This document shows positions 1 to 13,499 of a stretch of 64,000 nt of DNA, one piece after another. Made by a program: the position numbers and the translations under genes. The notes under the pieces are model-generated. The model ran no database searches and was not told where the DNA came from. It saw only the letters and a program-made list of their open reading frames with translations. The DNA is from Sphagnum magellanicum (taxonomy: Eukaryota > Streptophyta > Sphagnopsida > Sphagnales > Sphagnaceae): positions 13,479,061 to 13,543,060 of the forward strand of contig CM038912.1 of assembly GCA_021904315.1 (NCBI GenBank), in the 5' to 3' direction. The first letter of the stretch is position 1. Each line of letters begins with the position of its first letter.

Positions 1-93
1 ATTCAATGGGCTGCTGATGGGGAGCGTCACAAGCAGAACCTCCCCGAAGCAGTAAGTGCAACAGGAGAATCTGTGTTGCTATAGGTTCAACAA

Positions 94-3000
94 ATGGAGA
101 TCACTGCTTCTGGCAACAACGTCAGGGAGCAAATCATTGATGATGTCAAGGGGGATACAAGGTGGAAGGACATCTGCCAGAAGCTCAGAATCGATCAAGA
201 CCTCGACGAACTAAAAAGGCCATTGCTTTGGAAGCTTCTGCAGAGGTACCAGGATGTGTTTGCCTGGAACAAAGGAGAATTGGGGTGTTGTAAGTCGGGG
301 AGCACTCGATCGACACGCAAGGATTTCCACCTTGTCGGGTAGCTCCTGGACGACTGTCATATTGGGAGGAGGCGGAAGTGAAACGCCAGATAGATGTGTT
401 GGTGGACCTAGGCAAGATGAGACCAAGTGACTTAGAATATGCTTGTAGGGTGACTTTGCCGGTGAAGAAGGATGGAAGCATGAGGTTCTGTGGGGACTAC
501 AGACCACTCAATTTGCAGACCAAGAGGGACTCGTTCCCCATGCTCCTAGTTGATGACGTTATATCCCAGCTGGGGAAGTCGGCTTGGTTCACTGCATTAG
601 ATTTGTAGTCGGGTTTCTGGCAAATTCGAATGGCTCCTGAAGATGTGAAGAAAACTGCACTAGTCACTAAGACCGGGCTATATGACTGGACTGTCATGCC
701 CTTTGGTCTCAAAAATGCCACTAGTACTTTTACCAAAACAATGTCCCTGGTCTTCAAGGAGTTGGGAGGCGAATTCCTGAAGGTGTTTGTGGACGATCTC
801 AATGTCCACAGCGAGATTTGGGAGGGCCACCTTCAACACCTGGAAGCCGTGTTCGCCAAATTAAGGGAAGTAAACCTGAAACTGAATCCCGGGAAGTGTT
901 GTTTTGCTGCTAGGAGCATCGCTTTCTTAGGACATGTGGTCAGTAGCAAAGGAACTAGGCTAGATCCTAGTAAAATTAATGTTGTAGTACATTTCCCTGT
1001 GCCGAAGACAGTCACAGATGTGAGATCTTTTCTGGGACTGACAGGGTATTATCGAAACTATGTGCAAGGATACGCACGGCTGGCGGTTCCACTGTTCGAA
1101 TTAACAAGGAAGGAAGTGGCTTTTGTATGGGATTTGGGTTGTCAAGGTGCGTTTGAAGCTCTGAAGGGGGCACTTGTGGCTGCTTCGGTGCTCATTCGAC
1201 CTGACTTTGATAAGCAGTTCTGCCTTGATGTGGATTGGTCACCGAAGGGCGTCGGTGCCATCCTATCTCAAAGAGAAGGCAGGAAGGAGAAAGTTGTGGC
1301 ATACGCCAGCAAGGGACTGACATCTGCACAAAAGAAATTCCATCCCATGGAGGGAGAATGTTATGCACTGATATGGGGCATCATGCACTTCCGTCAGTAT
1401 CTGCATCGCACCCACTTCATTCTTAGGACGGATCACAAGCCACTGGAGTGGTTGGCAACGGTGTCCGATGCATACAGGAGAAGAGGACGTTGGATCGACA
1501 TGCTCCAGGATTTCAGTTTCAAGATCCAGCATCGACCAGGCGTGAAACATACTAATGTGGATGCGCTAAGCCGGAATCCTGTAGGAGCTGCTGATGACGA
1601 CGATTTTGGTCGTGAAATCCAGGACCTCGCGAGCAAACCAGGAAACCCAATTGAGCCATCGGGAGGGATATTCTCTGCCCAGGAATTCTCTGGTAAGGAA
1701 TCTGACTGGCTTGGCCTGAGGAGACGATCAGGACGACTGAGACAACACTACGAATGTTGTTTTGGCATCAACCATTGGCGATGGCCGGAAGAACATCAGT
1801 TGTGTATGCTTGAGGTATTGACTGAGGCAAGTCACGATGAGAAGGATGACTCACTGGAGATGGAGATGAAGCTACTATTGGAGAGGAAATTAGGGATTCA
1901 GAATCTTCCAAAAGAAAGCAGATCCTTAGGAGAGGAAAGACCAAATACTATGATAAAAAGCAACAGCTTGAGCTGGTACTGGCTGCCCAGGCGCTGTTGG
2001 AAGATGATGGACAGGGGACTCACGATGCAAGTTCTGGGGGTGAAGAAGCCTACGTTGGTGACGCAAGCAAAACTGACATCTGGGAGGATGCGGTTTGTCC
2101 AGGATTACTGAAGGAAGGCTTCATCCTAGGTGCTATCGATCTCCAGGAAAGCAAGAGAGCAAGGAAATGAGCAATGCACTATTGCTGGAAGGACGAAAGG
2201 CTCTACTTTAAAGGGTTGTGCGTGCCCAGACCTGAGGATAGGTTGAAGCTGGTGACACAAATGCACGAAGATTTGGGGCACTTCGGGGAACAAAGGACCT
2301 TGGCAGAAATCTGCCAGAGGTACTTCTAGAACAACCGAACAGAATGTGTAAAGACAATTGTCAAAACATGCCAGCAATGCCAGCTGGTGAAGAGTGAAGG
2401 AAACATTCGCTCTGGAAATGAGCGTCTGAAGAGCATCTCGATTTGTGACCTGTTCCACCGAATTGCACTCGATACAACTGGTCCACTACCTGAAACGAAA
2501 GCAGGCAATAAGTACATTCTGGTGGCCATCGACCACTACTCTACGTGGTGCGAGGCCAAGGCGGTGGCTGATCATGGGGCCAAGACTGCTGCTAGATTTC
2601 TGGAGGATGACCTAATCTGCAGGTATGGAGTTCCTAAATTTGTGTTGACTGACAATGGCAAGGAGTGGGGTGCAGAATTCGAGGTGATGTGCAGGGATTA
2701 TGCCATACAGCATCAACGCACTGCATCACAATGGCCCCAGTGCAATGGGATGGCCGAGCGCATGATTAAGACGCTCAAACATGGCATCACTGTTTTGGCA
2801 GCCGATCCTACAAACATGAATTGCTGGGATGAGCACTTCGCTAAGGTCCTATTTGGGTATAGGTGTGGAATTCAGGCAAGCACGAAATTCTCACCTTTCA
2901 TGATTCTGACGGGTCGATCACCGCACCTCAAGGCGGACAACCATCTGGATGCTTTGACCAATGAGGTTAATGATACCTCCAGTGTGGAAGGTACTGCAAT

Positions 3001-3349
3001 CCAATTCCTGGAAAAGGTACAGCTCATAGCAAGTATACACGAAAATGTCTTGCTCAACGTTGAGCAAGAACAGAAGAAGCAGAAGAACACATATGCCAAC
3101 CGGCCAGGCAAACATCTGTTTGAAGGTTTGGTGGCTGGGGAGTCGATGGTGAAAATGATTCTACCAGGTAAGAGGAGAGCTCTTGTTACGAGTTGGGAAG
3201 GCCCCTACCAATTTGTAGGACATGCTGATGGGAAGGGAAATTTTGATTTTGAAGAAGGTTGCTGGCTTTGCATAGTCCAAAATGCGGATGGTCGACAATG
3301 GGAAAGGTCACGAAGAGACCTACAGATCTATTACGCTCCTCCGGACTGA
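94..3349 (+). pseudogene. gypsy pol (RT, RNase H, integrase), broken
   Basis: Translated blocks match gypsy pol throughout. The RT part lies roughly at 378-1020 and includes the FVDDL catalytic box near 785-800 and the FLGH motif just after 925. RNase H lies about 1195-1560, with the RTDHKPLEWL block and the VDALSR tail. The integrase HHCC finger is about 2200-2395 (spacing H..H..CQQC). The integrase core is about 2440-2900, with the ALDTTGPL, LTDNGKEW and GMAERMIK blocks that hold the DDE residues. The C-terminal part ends in a DLQIYYAPPD tail and a stop at 3349. Together they would copy the RNA and integrate the cDNA. The gene is broken in several places and not expected to work. Confidence 0.92.
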
Positions 3350-3370
3350 GCTGAGGGACTCAACTTTTTC

Positions 3371-3383
3371 AAAAAGGGAGGGG
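3371..3383 (+). other. polypurine tract of the gypsy element
   Basis: A purine run, AAAAAGGGAGGGG, lies shortly after the pol stop and just before the 3' LTR. This is where plus-strand DNA synthesis is primed in LTR retrotransposons. About 7 bases separate it from the LTR start I chose. Confidence 0.7.
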
Positions 3384-3390
3384 TTACATA

Positions 3391-4098
3391 TGTGACCGAA
3401 CAACGGGTGGTAGCACAGTGACTCCATGAGTGTGTAGTTAGTGTGAACGCAAACCCGTTGATCTGGGTAATCTGGCCGCCTCCATTGATGAGTGGCGGCG
3501 GATTTCCTCTTCATTAGTTTGAGAGGGAAACTGGATATGCATGGAGTGCATGGGAGAAGGTGGTCTCCTGTGTGGGGTGTGAGGATAGGAAGATGGCAGC
3601 GCGTTTGATGAAAAGGAGCGGTGCCACATTGATTAGGCATGGAGGAAAGCCGTTGGTGAAAAAGGCGAAGAGGAGGAAGCTTGCAGGAGAAGCTGGAGCC
3701 AGGGATACAGAGGGGACGATGATCAGTGGAGGAGATTACCGAGTTTTGGCACGAGAACAAGGAGCTTAGAGAATGCTAGTTTGGTCGCTCTCTTTTTCTG
3801 CTGCAATTAGTGACTTGAGAGATTTCCGGCTCCTTGAACTAGCAGAGCTTAATGAGAATTTAGGAGCAGGCAATCGAGATAGCAATTGTGAACTGGCAGA
3901 AGAGTGAGTTCTGTACGAGACATTGTGTGTAATGAGAATTATGGAATCTTGCCTCTGAAATCCATTTCATTTGAATTGTATGTTGCATAAGTTGTGGAAT
4001 TGCATTGTGCGCGCTCTGTCAGAGCGCGGCATCGTCGAAAGAGGTTTGGTTAGTGTTGTGTCCTCTCAGTTTCTTTGGATCCCTTCTTTTTGGTTACA
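3391..4098 (+). repeat. 3' LTR of the gypsy element (about 708 bp)
   Basis: I place the LTR from TGTGACCGAACA to TTTTTGGTTACA. These ends form an imperfect inverted pair and follow the TG...CA rule, and base composition changes sharply to AT-rich DNA just after 4098. The partner LTR lies outside the window, so the borders rest only on the terminal motifs and the polypurine tract. Confidence 0.6.
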
Positions 4099-7000
4099 AT
4101 GATACATATGACTATTCTATTCACAAAATGAATTGGATCAGACCCTATTTGCACATTAATTGCAAAAAGATGGTTGGAATGAACAAGATTTCTTCTAATG
4201 CACATTAACATTGAACCTTTGTTTTTTTTTTTTTTTTTTTTTTTTTTTGAATCGTGGTTTAGGTAAGGGTTACATTTACTTAGTATATATACAATATGTT
4301 GATGTTAGAAATAGCTTGAATCTTATGGATAGAAATAGTTGAAATAGGTGATATCAAAACACACCTATATAAAATACTTAATAACTTAAAACTAGATCAA
4401 ATTATTAAGTACTTTAAATTTGAAGTTTTTAAAGTAGGTATTACGAGGCAAATGATTTGATATTCCACTTTTTAAAGATCCATTCCAATTTTACACAGCT
4501 CTTTTTGTTTCATTCATGTGAAATTTTTGGTTTGATTGTGTTTTTAATCGTAAGTTAAAGAATAAACATTTTCAGGTATAAACTAAATGAGCTCACATAA
4601 ATGCAATTATGTGGAAAACTAAATAAAATTGATGTAAATATCATGGCTTGAACTTCATGCATTTTACGCATTTATTTTTTCATTGTTTTAATCAGAACAT
4701 TCAACAAATTGCAAAATTGAGGGTACTAAGGTTTTTTTATTGCTTCAAAAAAAATTTAATTGTGGAAGGGCTTTTATTTGTATTGATTGCCCATTTTTAT
4801 AGCTTTTATAAGGATCCAAATATCCCTTTAAACTTCCTTTAAAGGAATAATTTGATTAGTGTTTTTGACTTTAATAAAATTGTTAATTATTATCACATGT
4901 CTCTGTTGTTCTCAATACATTCTTGTATGTGATATAAGGTCCTTCTTTTTCTACTTTTATTATTATAATGGTTTTTTTCTTATTGATATTAATGTTTATG
5001 AAGTTTTCCTCTCTCACATTTTGATAGCCATGGATTATTTTAAGCATGGATATGTTAATATCTTGATAATTATTAGGATTATATATTGACTTCAATAGTT
5101 AGTTATAGTAATTTTTTTTTTTTAAATAGGAAAAATGTTGTCAAGTAGTAGGAGTGGAGTTGAAAGTAAGTTGAATAGATGTAAGTCCCATTGGGATGAA
5201 TAAAGAACTAAAGTAAAAAGCATTGTTTTGTTAATAAGTGAACCTAGATTATCAATACTTAGTACATGGGCTAGTTTGACATTAATTATATTATTTCTGA
5301 TTTTGTCGAAAATCTTGAAAAATGGTATATAATCGAGTCAAAAGTTCTAGAAACCCTAACTGCCATCTGTTGAACATTCACGAAACTTAGCCATCATTCA
5401 TCAAATGTTTAGGAAACCCATAGACATGCCGTAACTACTTACTTATTCATGGAGTTTTAAGGACTAGATATGTGCTACAATAGCTTGCTAGAAAATCCAA
5501 AAAGAGCTTAGATTATCATGTCTTATTATTGGGAGCTCCTTGCTCTTCCCAAGAACCAAGCTTATGGAAACTATGGCTGCTCCCAACAACAATTGGATCA
5601 ACAATTGGATCAGTATGGAGTTCATGGTGGTCAAGCTATTTATGATTCCTTGATAACAACTGCAGTGTAGATTGAGGTGTTCCCATCAAGCAAGGTAGTA
5701 ATTCACAATAAACATTTGTTGCAAACATGAATTTTGAACTTTGAACTTTTAAGTTTTTTTTTTTTTTTTGCAACTACTTTTGTCTTGCCATGATTCTCAC
5801 AATTGGGTGGTGGGTTTCAAAATTGTTTAAGATACAAGATTTTTTCTATACTTTGATTTAGAGTCTATAACCATAGTTGCAAAAAGGCACAATGTGTAAA
5901 ACCGGGTCTTGTATGTAAGTGATTAATGGGGTGGTGGTGTACTTCACACCAAGCTATGGATCTTTAACAAGAAACAAGCTTATGTGGGTTTTGTAAACAA
6001 TGACTTGGAATCCTTGACACAAGTGAGCTCTTGATTCTTCTTTCCTTTTATGGAATGGTGCTTTCACATTGGTGGCAACCCAAGACCTTTGGATCTATTT
6101 TTTTGTTGGTGCAAAACTTGGTAGAAGCTTCAATTATTATGAGGAAGAATTTTTCAACCCTAAACTTGTTCACCCCCTTTTGCACCACCCATTTTTTGAA
6201 TTTGTTGTTGTTGGTGTGTTATTCTTGAAGTGCAAGTTCTTCCTTCATCCTTCCTTTTTTTCTTCATAATCAAAGTTGCAAAAGTTATGTTCATGCTCAT
6301 GCTTACATTTGCTCTCTCTTTGTCTTCATCTTCACATTTAGAAATTGGTATGATGAGAAAATCATAGTTGTGCAAAAGAAAAAAAAGGTGGACTAGGTGG
6401 GGGGGCATTTATTGTCTTTGAAAATTAGATGTCGATCCATTGAGATGAACATGTATAGATTCTTCTTATGAGGCTAAATGACTTGACTAACCAATTGACT
6501 TCACTTGTCTCGTTGGCATGTGAAGGGATTAGGAATCTGTTTCATTGATCCATTTCAATTAGAATACACAATGGACTAGCTTAGTCAATTATAATTACTA
6601 GAACAAAACAATACCTTTTATTCCTCAACTATACCAATGCATTTTGCTCAAATTTTATCTACAATAAATGTTCTGGCAAAGTTGATATCAAATTCTATTA
6701 AGTTCTTAACTGGCAATCAATTGGTTCAGCATTGAATGAAACTACTAAAAAACCAATTGTAACCAAATTTCTTAATTTCACTCTAATCAATCACGCAAAA
6801 TATGTGGTAAATGATGTTGGCACAAATACTGGAACAAACAATCTCTTCTAGGATTACTTTTATAACATAACTGACATGAGCTTCGACACTTATGATCCTA
6901 GTATAGTGAAACAACTTCAAGCAATTTTGAATCTAACTGGAACTCTCCATATGTTGTTCCACTCACGTCAACATTCAATGCATAAACTCTATATGGCTTA

Positions 7001-8012
7001 ATTCTTGTAGATGGGTGATTCCTCAGCACTGATCACGAAATCTCTTTTTGTGTTGCTCCAAATCCAAATTGAGTTTTTTCTTTGAGCATTTCTTTTACCA
7101 ATGGTAGTAGCATTAACAACTAATGATCCTTTAACTACTTTTCTAGCACCACCATTCATTAGTTCCCACTCTTGCTTCTCTTATGTTGTCATCGTTGCTT
7201 TCATGCCTTCTAAAATTGTAATAGCTTCAAGTAAATAAGTGAAAAACAAAGATAGAGATTTGCTACCTTTTTTGGAATGTGTTGCATGTTGTTAAGGTTT
7301 TGGTTTTGGTTTCATTTTGTTTCATTTTGTTTGGTTTGGTTTTTTTTGGGGTTTCCTTCCATCGAAGGTTTTTGCCTCAAGCTTGTTTTAATTGCCACAA
7401 ATGGGGAAAGGTCTAGATTGTTTGTTATGTGTCTAATGTTTGTGTATATGTATGTTATGTCTACATGTATGTTAATTTGACTTGTGATGATAGTTTTGTT
7501 GATTGGATTTTGTGATTGTGGTGAGTAGGTGTGGAATCATTTTAGGGCAAGAATATTGGAAATAAAATCTATGCAAGAAGGCAAGAAATTGTCTTGTCCT
7601 TCTTCAAGTGATGTATGGTAATGGTTCAACTAAATGTCTACAATTTTTTATTCCTCAACAAACCATATGCATTTTGTGCTTTGAATGTTTTGGAATACAT
7701 TGGTGGTAAAGATTGACATGATCTTCCATATCTTCCATGTATGAGATAATTGCAAAAAAATGCAAAGAAAAGTTCATTGATGTTGTTATGACATTGTGCA
7801 AGGTAGTTCCTAAGTGTAGGAGCAAGCGTTAAGTGCTTAAAGTTTAGTTATATCTTACGGCAAAAGAAACAGAAGTAAGGTGGTTGCTACTACTACTTTT
7901 AACATTATTACTAGTAGTTGTATAGGTATCTAGCTTCTTCTATACTTTAGTACTACAAAATTGAAAAACATAATCACTTATGACTTTGGCTTTTTAGCTA
8001 GTGCTTGTAGTC
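4099..8012. other. AT-rich decayed intergenic DNA
   Basis: No gene is supported here. There is a 27-base T run at 4222-4248. Two stretches look faintly like old plus-strand exons: 5525-5690 (contains YGNYG, followed by a Q-rich run) and 6610-7010 (contains SFDTYDPSIVKQLQAILNLTG). Both are broken and I cannot name their family. The rest is low-complexity T-rich sequence whose short ORFs are chance. Confidence 0.6.
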
Positions 8013-9770
8013 TCAAACACATGCACTTGAAGAAGGCAAAATTGTTGGAATTGATGGTGGTGTTGATTTTTCATTTATACAACATTCCATGATAACTGAA
8101 GTTATTTTTGCTGGATTAGTGCATGGTTCATCAATGTCCATGTCTTTTGGAATGTCATGTGTTATTGTAAAGAGAGAAGCGATTGTGTCTGCCTCCATGG
8201 CAACAAGTTGAAATTCATTGTTCCAAGCTCTTATAAGCCATGTTTTCTCCCACCCTTTCAAAATCATTGTTTGTTTGCTTCTTAACTATTTTCATGCATT
8301 GTGTAGCCAGTCACAAATATGTGGTTTCAAATTGTTCATTTTGAAATCAACATTAGGATCTTTGCCACTTTCAATCTATTATTTGATGACACCAATTGTC
8401 CAATTATTGAATTCCATTTTGAATGCATGTTTGAATGGGCACTACAAAATGACATCAGCTGGTTGGAGAATGATGGTATAGTTTGCTAGAACAAAAACAA
8501 CTAAAATATGTGGATTTTTTATTTTATCCAATCCAAGAATTCATAACTTTTGTGCACACTACAACAATCTAACAACTAAACTAATTTTTGTTGTGTTTAC
8601 AATCTTAATAACTCAATATGAGCTTAATGGTAAAGAACCATGACATTCTTCACAAAACGCTTGGTGGTATCAAAATTTGTCTAACGATTCTCATTGTAAG
8701 TCAAATCCCACCCATTTGTTACACACATTACTCTTATTTGGTTGTTTGGTGGCAATGTCTTTGATGTAGTGCTTATAAAGATTATTTGCAATGGTAGTAA
8801 TACTCCTACTATGGATGAGGTTACCACCATAGTCACATGTTGTTTGTCCTCTATGCCAAATACATGGATATGTTTGGAGCCCCTACTTTCCCATGTACAC
8901 TTTCCTACTATAGACACTAAATGGATTTCAGTTTGATCATTATTGACAACAAATGAAGGGGAATGTCATAGGCTCTGGCTAGGTAAGCAACGCAATAAGC
9001 CATGAACTTACCTTTCTTTTGCCAAACTGCTGGAAGTTTGCTAACAATTGTAATACTAGCCCTGAATGTCCAATTCATGTAATGTTTGATGAATTGGTGG
9101 GTCCACTTTCGAATGACCTTAAACCCACCAGGTTTGGTGTCATAAATCACATCAAGGGCTAAAGATTTGATCATTCCACGAAGTATGGGTTGAACATTAA
9201 AAGTTGTTAGGGTTTGACATGCACCCTTCATCTTTTGCAACATGGCTACCATGGAATATCTAAATACATGGTAATTTTCAAAGATTGGTAAATTTTGCTT
9301 CATGGTTTGAACTTGTGTGCCTAGAATTTAGCTAGATGGGCATATTTGGATTTAACTTCTCCTCTATCTGTAAACCAATCATAGAGGTTGGATCTTCCAA
9401 GTTTTTCATAAGGACTAAAACATCTTAGTTTTTTGTAAGCAATTCTCAAGAAATGGAGGACATCAATTTTGTTACCATGGTTTTTTTTTTATTATTGCCA
9501 TGATGGGTGGCCACAAGTCTTGTTGAGACCATTTGATGTATGTCATGTGCTTGTGCACATGTGATCTTTCTCTTGTGTGTTCTTCATACGATTCTTGTTT
9601 GATTTTATCATTTGCTTACAGAGCTGTTTTGAATTTCTTAGGTTGACCAACTAAACACTTTTGCATTGCACTATGGGTATCTTTCTCTTGTGCAAAATGT
9701 TTCAACAAATCAATTTCATGTTGTAAAATGTTGAGATGTTCATCTTTTGTGATGGGCTTAAACAACCATG
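8013..9770 (-). pseudogene. DDE_1 (pogo/Tc1-mariner-like) transposase, dead
   Basis: Read on the minus strand, about 1.75 kb translates in pieces to a DDE_1-superfamily transposase of roughly 580 residues. From the N end: FKPITKDEHLNILQHE (about 9760), a YEKLGRSNLYDWFTDRGE block (about 9400), RKWTHQFIKHYMNWTFRAS (about 9100), KLPAVW then MAYCVAYL (about 9000), CTWESRGSKHIHVFGIEDK (about 8880), TLPPNNQ (about 8750), and the signature LQPADV at 8451-8468 with FKHAFKMEFNNWTIGVIK following. The C end GWEKTWLIRAW lies at 8260-8230. Many stops and frameshifts break it, for example a stop two codons after LQPADV. Such proteins cut and paste their own transposon in the nucleus. No terminal inverted repeats were identified. 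Confidence 0.85.
8615..8715 (+). repeat. tRNA-like SINE fragment (possible)
   Basis: An A-box-like stretch, TGAGCTTAATGGTAAAG, at about 8619-8635 is followed at about 8699 by AGTCAAATCCC, which resembles a pol III B box. Spacing is longer than usual and the element overlaps the dead transposase on the other strand, so this is a weak call. Confidence 0.3.
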
Positions 9771-12700
9771 TGAACATATTTTGTTATTTTTGTTGGGTGC
9801 CCATTTAGGTACCAAACTACTCTTCACTCAACCTTTCCACTTCTATATATTTTAAGTAAATTATTGTAAACATATGTTCCATAGAAGTAGGTTAACATTT
9901 TTTTTGCACTTGCATGCTCCTTAGTACATTGAGCTCTTCAATGCAAATTTTTCTTGATGCAAACCTCTTTAAACATAAATAAGTAGCAAGAATTCATTCT
10001 TTGTTTACTCTCTCCATTCATTTCCAAGTATATACCTAATAAAATTGATTCAATGCAAACTATTTTCTATTGAAAACTATTCATTCAAAATAGACAAGTG
10101 TTACCAAGAATTGAAATGAGGTTGTCAATGCACCAATCTTGCATCTTGTACCTATGTCGTAAAACTCTAAATCAAGAAATTTGTAACAAAAAAAACAAAC
10201 TACAAATGATCATGTGTGGTGTGTAATTAAAAAAAAACTACCAATGAATGCACAGATGATATTTATTATTGTCAAAATATCCAAAATTTACATTTGATAA
10301 GATATATTGAGGCTTTCAAATTTTTGAAGACCTTCCATGGAACATGTAAGAAAAATAAAAGAGAAGATCCATTCATCAACAAGATTGAGGTCTAAATATT
10401 GTTTTGGAATTAGTGTCATCCAACTTTTAAAGGCTTTTGATAGGGGCAATGATGACTTAAGATTGGTCAATACCCTTGTTGAACTTCCTAATTTGATAGT
10501 CCAATCACTATTAAACTTGGAAAAGTTCAAATTTCAAAAATTCCTTTTTTAACAAGCACAAATAAATTTCATCTCGATGATGCATGCTTTTGTTGGTAAC
10601 CTTGGCAGTTTGAATGCTTGGTTACATGGAAAGTGAAAGAAAACTTGGAATTAAATTGACTTTATCATTTTCATTATTGTAATACTTGTGAACTTATAAT
10701 GACATTAGTTGGTGTTGAATGTGATAAACTTGAGGGGAAATGGCATAAATGAAAAATGAAAAAAATATGTTATCTAGCTTGGAAAATCATTTTAAAATGT
10801 TAGTTGTTAGTCTAAGTTCAAAGGAAGGGGGTTTGAGCTAACTTGATTGATAAACATTGATTATAATAATAGGAAGAAAAATTACTTGAGAATAATATAG
10901 AAATTGAACCTCGTTAAGAATGATAACCCTAATGGTTATTGAGAATGTATCAATAAAAAAAAGGATACATGAATTTTTTGTAGATATTTATATGTAACCT
11001 AAATTGATGTCAAGAGATGACTCATGTTGAAACCCACATTTTTCACTTTATTCCAACATATCTAACAATTTTAATAATAGATATCTTATATTTATTACAA
11101 TGGTACAAGGGCAAGTTCAACACATGTTTTTTGAATAATTAATTATTTTTGGAGATTCCATATTGAAACATTGAAGATTTTGAAATATTTTGAAATACTT
11201 TTTTGATAAAATATTGTTCTTGATATTATTTTTTGGGTGAAAACTTCAGCATTTTTGCAAATAATATACAACCATAAATCCACCTTTTTAGTAGTAATAT
11301 TGTAACTATTATGTAGGTAATATCTATTACCTACCTACTACTTATTGGTAATAATATGCACCACCTAGCCATAGGTCCACCCTTTTCATGAGATTTACAT
11401 ACATTTACACTCATGCGAAGACATTATTTATTACAAATTAAAGTGATGGTTGAATGGTTAAAAAGTTACTTTGTGACCAAAAGAGGTGAAGGGTTCAATT
11501 CCCTCTAATGACATTGACTTACACAAGTACATAATCAAAATGGACAATTGTGACTTGGATGACCATAGTCAAGTTGGATACTTGTAATATTATAGTCATG
11601 GTGATGCCATATCACATAATCATTTATGCCATGGTGAAATCAACAAGTCTGATTGGATTACATAATCATATTGTCAAATCTATGTTAAACAACTACATAG
11701 TCGTAAATCCCACTTTTGACATAATGAAATTAATTGCATTCCAATCAAGTCATTATTGTATTAATACAATGGGTTGAAGATCAACAATGTTTGTGGCATT
11801 AAGGTACATATTTAACAATATATTTATCGAATAATTAACAAGAAATCACACATTTAATCAGTTTATAAAATAGGCCACATTTTTGTAGGAAAAAAATCAC
11901 AATATTTGGGTGAATCCACAATTAAAAGATCACTACACATTCCTTTGAATATTTTAAAATGACTACTTAATTTGAAATATTCTTAAAATATTTACAAGTC
12001 TTGAAGAGTTTTTTTACGATATTATGTTATGGTTTATTTTCAAAAAGTTCAAAAATATGTCATTTAAAAGTATTTTCATATCATTTTACAAATCCTTCAA
12101 GCAAAATAAAATAAAAATTACAAGTATTTTTTAAAATGTACTTTAAAGTCATTAAATTCATTTCAATTTTTTCCAAATGTTCCCATATTATATTAATATC
12201 ATTGTTGTATGTATACACCAAGTAACTTTAACATTAACTCAAAGTTCCATTCCAAAACATGTGTTTACTAAACATTGGCTACATTCATGAGGTGGTCCTT
12301 TTTATTGTGAACTTATTGAGTTGAATTATTGACTTTAACCATGTCATGTCATCAAAGGTGTTTGACATTGAGTACAAAAATTGCCATGTCAAACAATTTA
12401 TTGGATCTATTAGAAACATGTCAACTAAAGTTCAACTATATATTACTTAATGAAAAAAATATTTTAAAAATTCACATTAATTTAAAATTAAATGTAATAA
12501 TACAATAAAAACAACAACATGCAATTAACAATTGGTTGGTTAAAGATGGTTTGATTCCTCATAATGTATGACATGTTATTTGAGGGTAAACTTTCAACTT
12601 CATTTTTGGTTTTGCCTTTTGTTTTATCAAGCCTCTTTGTCAACATATGTCATTGTCACACCCACAATCTATGTTAATTTGTTAAGTGCTTTCAACACAA

Positions 12701-13299
12701 ACTTTTCTTGCATTTAAAATTATGTAAAAATTGTGATCACCTAATTTAATTTTCCTCTTTGTAATTAGAGGAACCTCACAAATATGATCATCCTCATCTT
12801 TCCCATGCATTTAAAAAAATTGCTTGTAAGCTCTCAATACATTGGCTTGTGTCAACGTGCACAATTCCCCATGTCAAAGGTTCTAAAACTAGGTTTAGGA
12901 GGAAAAATAAGAGCTTCTAGTAAGACTAAGTGGTCATCTTGAAGCAAATAATAGCATGGACATGAAGTTTTTGAACTAGTTGTGAGAAGCAACTTTGGAA
13001 TGCAAGTGAATAAACAATTTTGGTAGTAGAAGTAAAAGATGTGGTTTAAAAAGATAGTCTTTGTTCATACATCCATGCATGGTGTTAATTTTTTTGTTGT
13101 GCTAGTAATGTTGTAAGCTTTCCTTCAACGTGAGTGCAACTAGGTCATGAGCCATGAGCTTTGAACTACGAGCCATGAGATAAACATAGGCTCATGGTTT
13201 GGTATTATTTCATCTTTCATCATCCATTATATTAATCTACATTCATCAAATATGTTTGTCTACATTCATCCACATTCAATTTATTGATCCCAAAATATT
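9771..13299. other. AT-rich intergenic DNA
   Basis: About 3.5 kb without a supportable gene. It contains one SINE-like unit (separate entry) and many A/T runs. Overlapping short ORFs on both strands at 10288-10552 have no recognisable domain. Confidence 0.6.
11440..11515 (+). repeat. tRNA-derived SINE head
   Basis: TGGTTGAATGGTTAAAAAG at about 11448-11466 matches a pol III A box (a tRNA D-arm). GGGTTCAATTCCC at about 11491-11503 matches a B box (a tRNA T-arm) with its stem pairing. The ~40-base spacing is that of a real tRNA. The anticodon arm is not preserved, so this is a SINE rather than a tRNA gene. Confidence 0.55.
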
Positions 13300-13465
13300 A
13301 GCAAAGTGGATGTTATTGTTACACTTGTGATAAAATGGTTTAGTGATTAGCTTCTTCCTCTTACCCCCAAAGAGGTCATGAAATCAAACCCATCTTAAGA
13401 AAAGCCTAAGGCATGTAGGTTGGGGGGAAAGCGGGGCAAAGGGCATAGGCTAAGGCCAAAGCCTT
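13300..13465 (+). repeat. SINE-like head of composite repeat, copy 1
   Basis: TGGTTTAGTGATTAGC (about 13338) fits a pol III A box and ATCAAACCC (about 13384) fits a decayed B box at tRNA-like spacing. The following purine-rich stretch (GGTTGGGGGGAAAGCGGGGC) and the whole segment recur at 50041-50200 in the same orientation. In both places it leads directly into a ~118-bp tandem array. Confidence 0.6.
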
Positions 13466-13499
13466 TAAAAGGTTAAATTGGCCAAATCATAAATTTAAT

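Larger units (their letters stand above)
1..4098 (+). mobile_element. Ty3/gypsy LTR retrotransposon, right part, broken
   Basis: The window opens inside a Ty3/gypsy element, so its 5' LTR, gag and protease lie off the left edge. Order seen: reverse transcriptase, RNase H, integrase zinc-binding domain, integrase core, integrase C-terminal part, polypurine tract, 3' LTR. This RT-RNaseH-INT order is diagnostic of Ty3/gypsy, since copia places integrase first. It is much more GC-rich than the DNA to its right, which suggests it is younger than its surroundings. The coding part carries a handful of breaks, so it is a fossil. I saw no clear chromodomain after integrase. Target-site duplication cannot be tested because the left end is missing. 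Confidence 0.93.

Noticed and set aside
3438-3769. ORFs in the gypsy LTR
   Set aside because: They lie wholly within the LTR on both strands, with no known protein.
6610-7010. Coding-like stretch with NFTLINHAKYVVNDVG and SFDTYDPSIVKQL
   Set aside because: It might be an old exon, but I could not tie it to any family and it has stops. It is described only as part of the intergenic entry.
11440-11515. Functional tRNA genes at this and other B-box sites
   Set aside because: A- and B-box-like segments exist but acceptor and anticodon arms do not pair, so SINE relics fit better.
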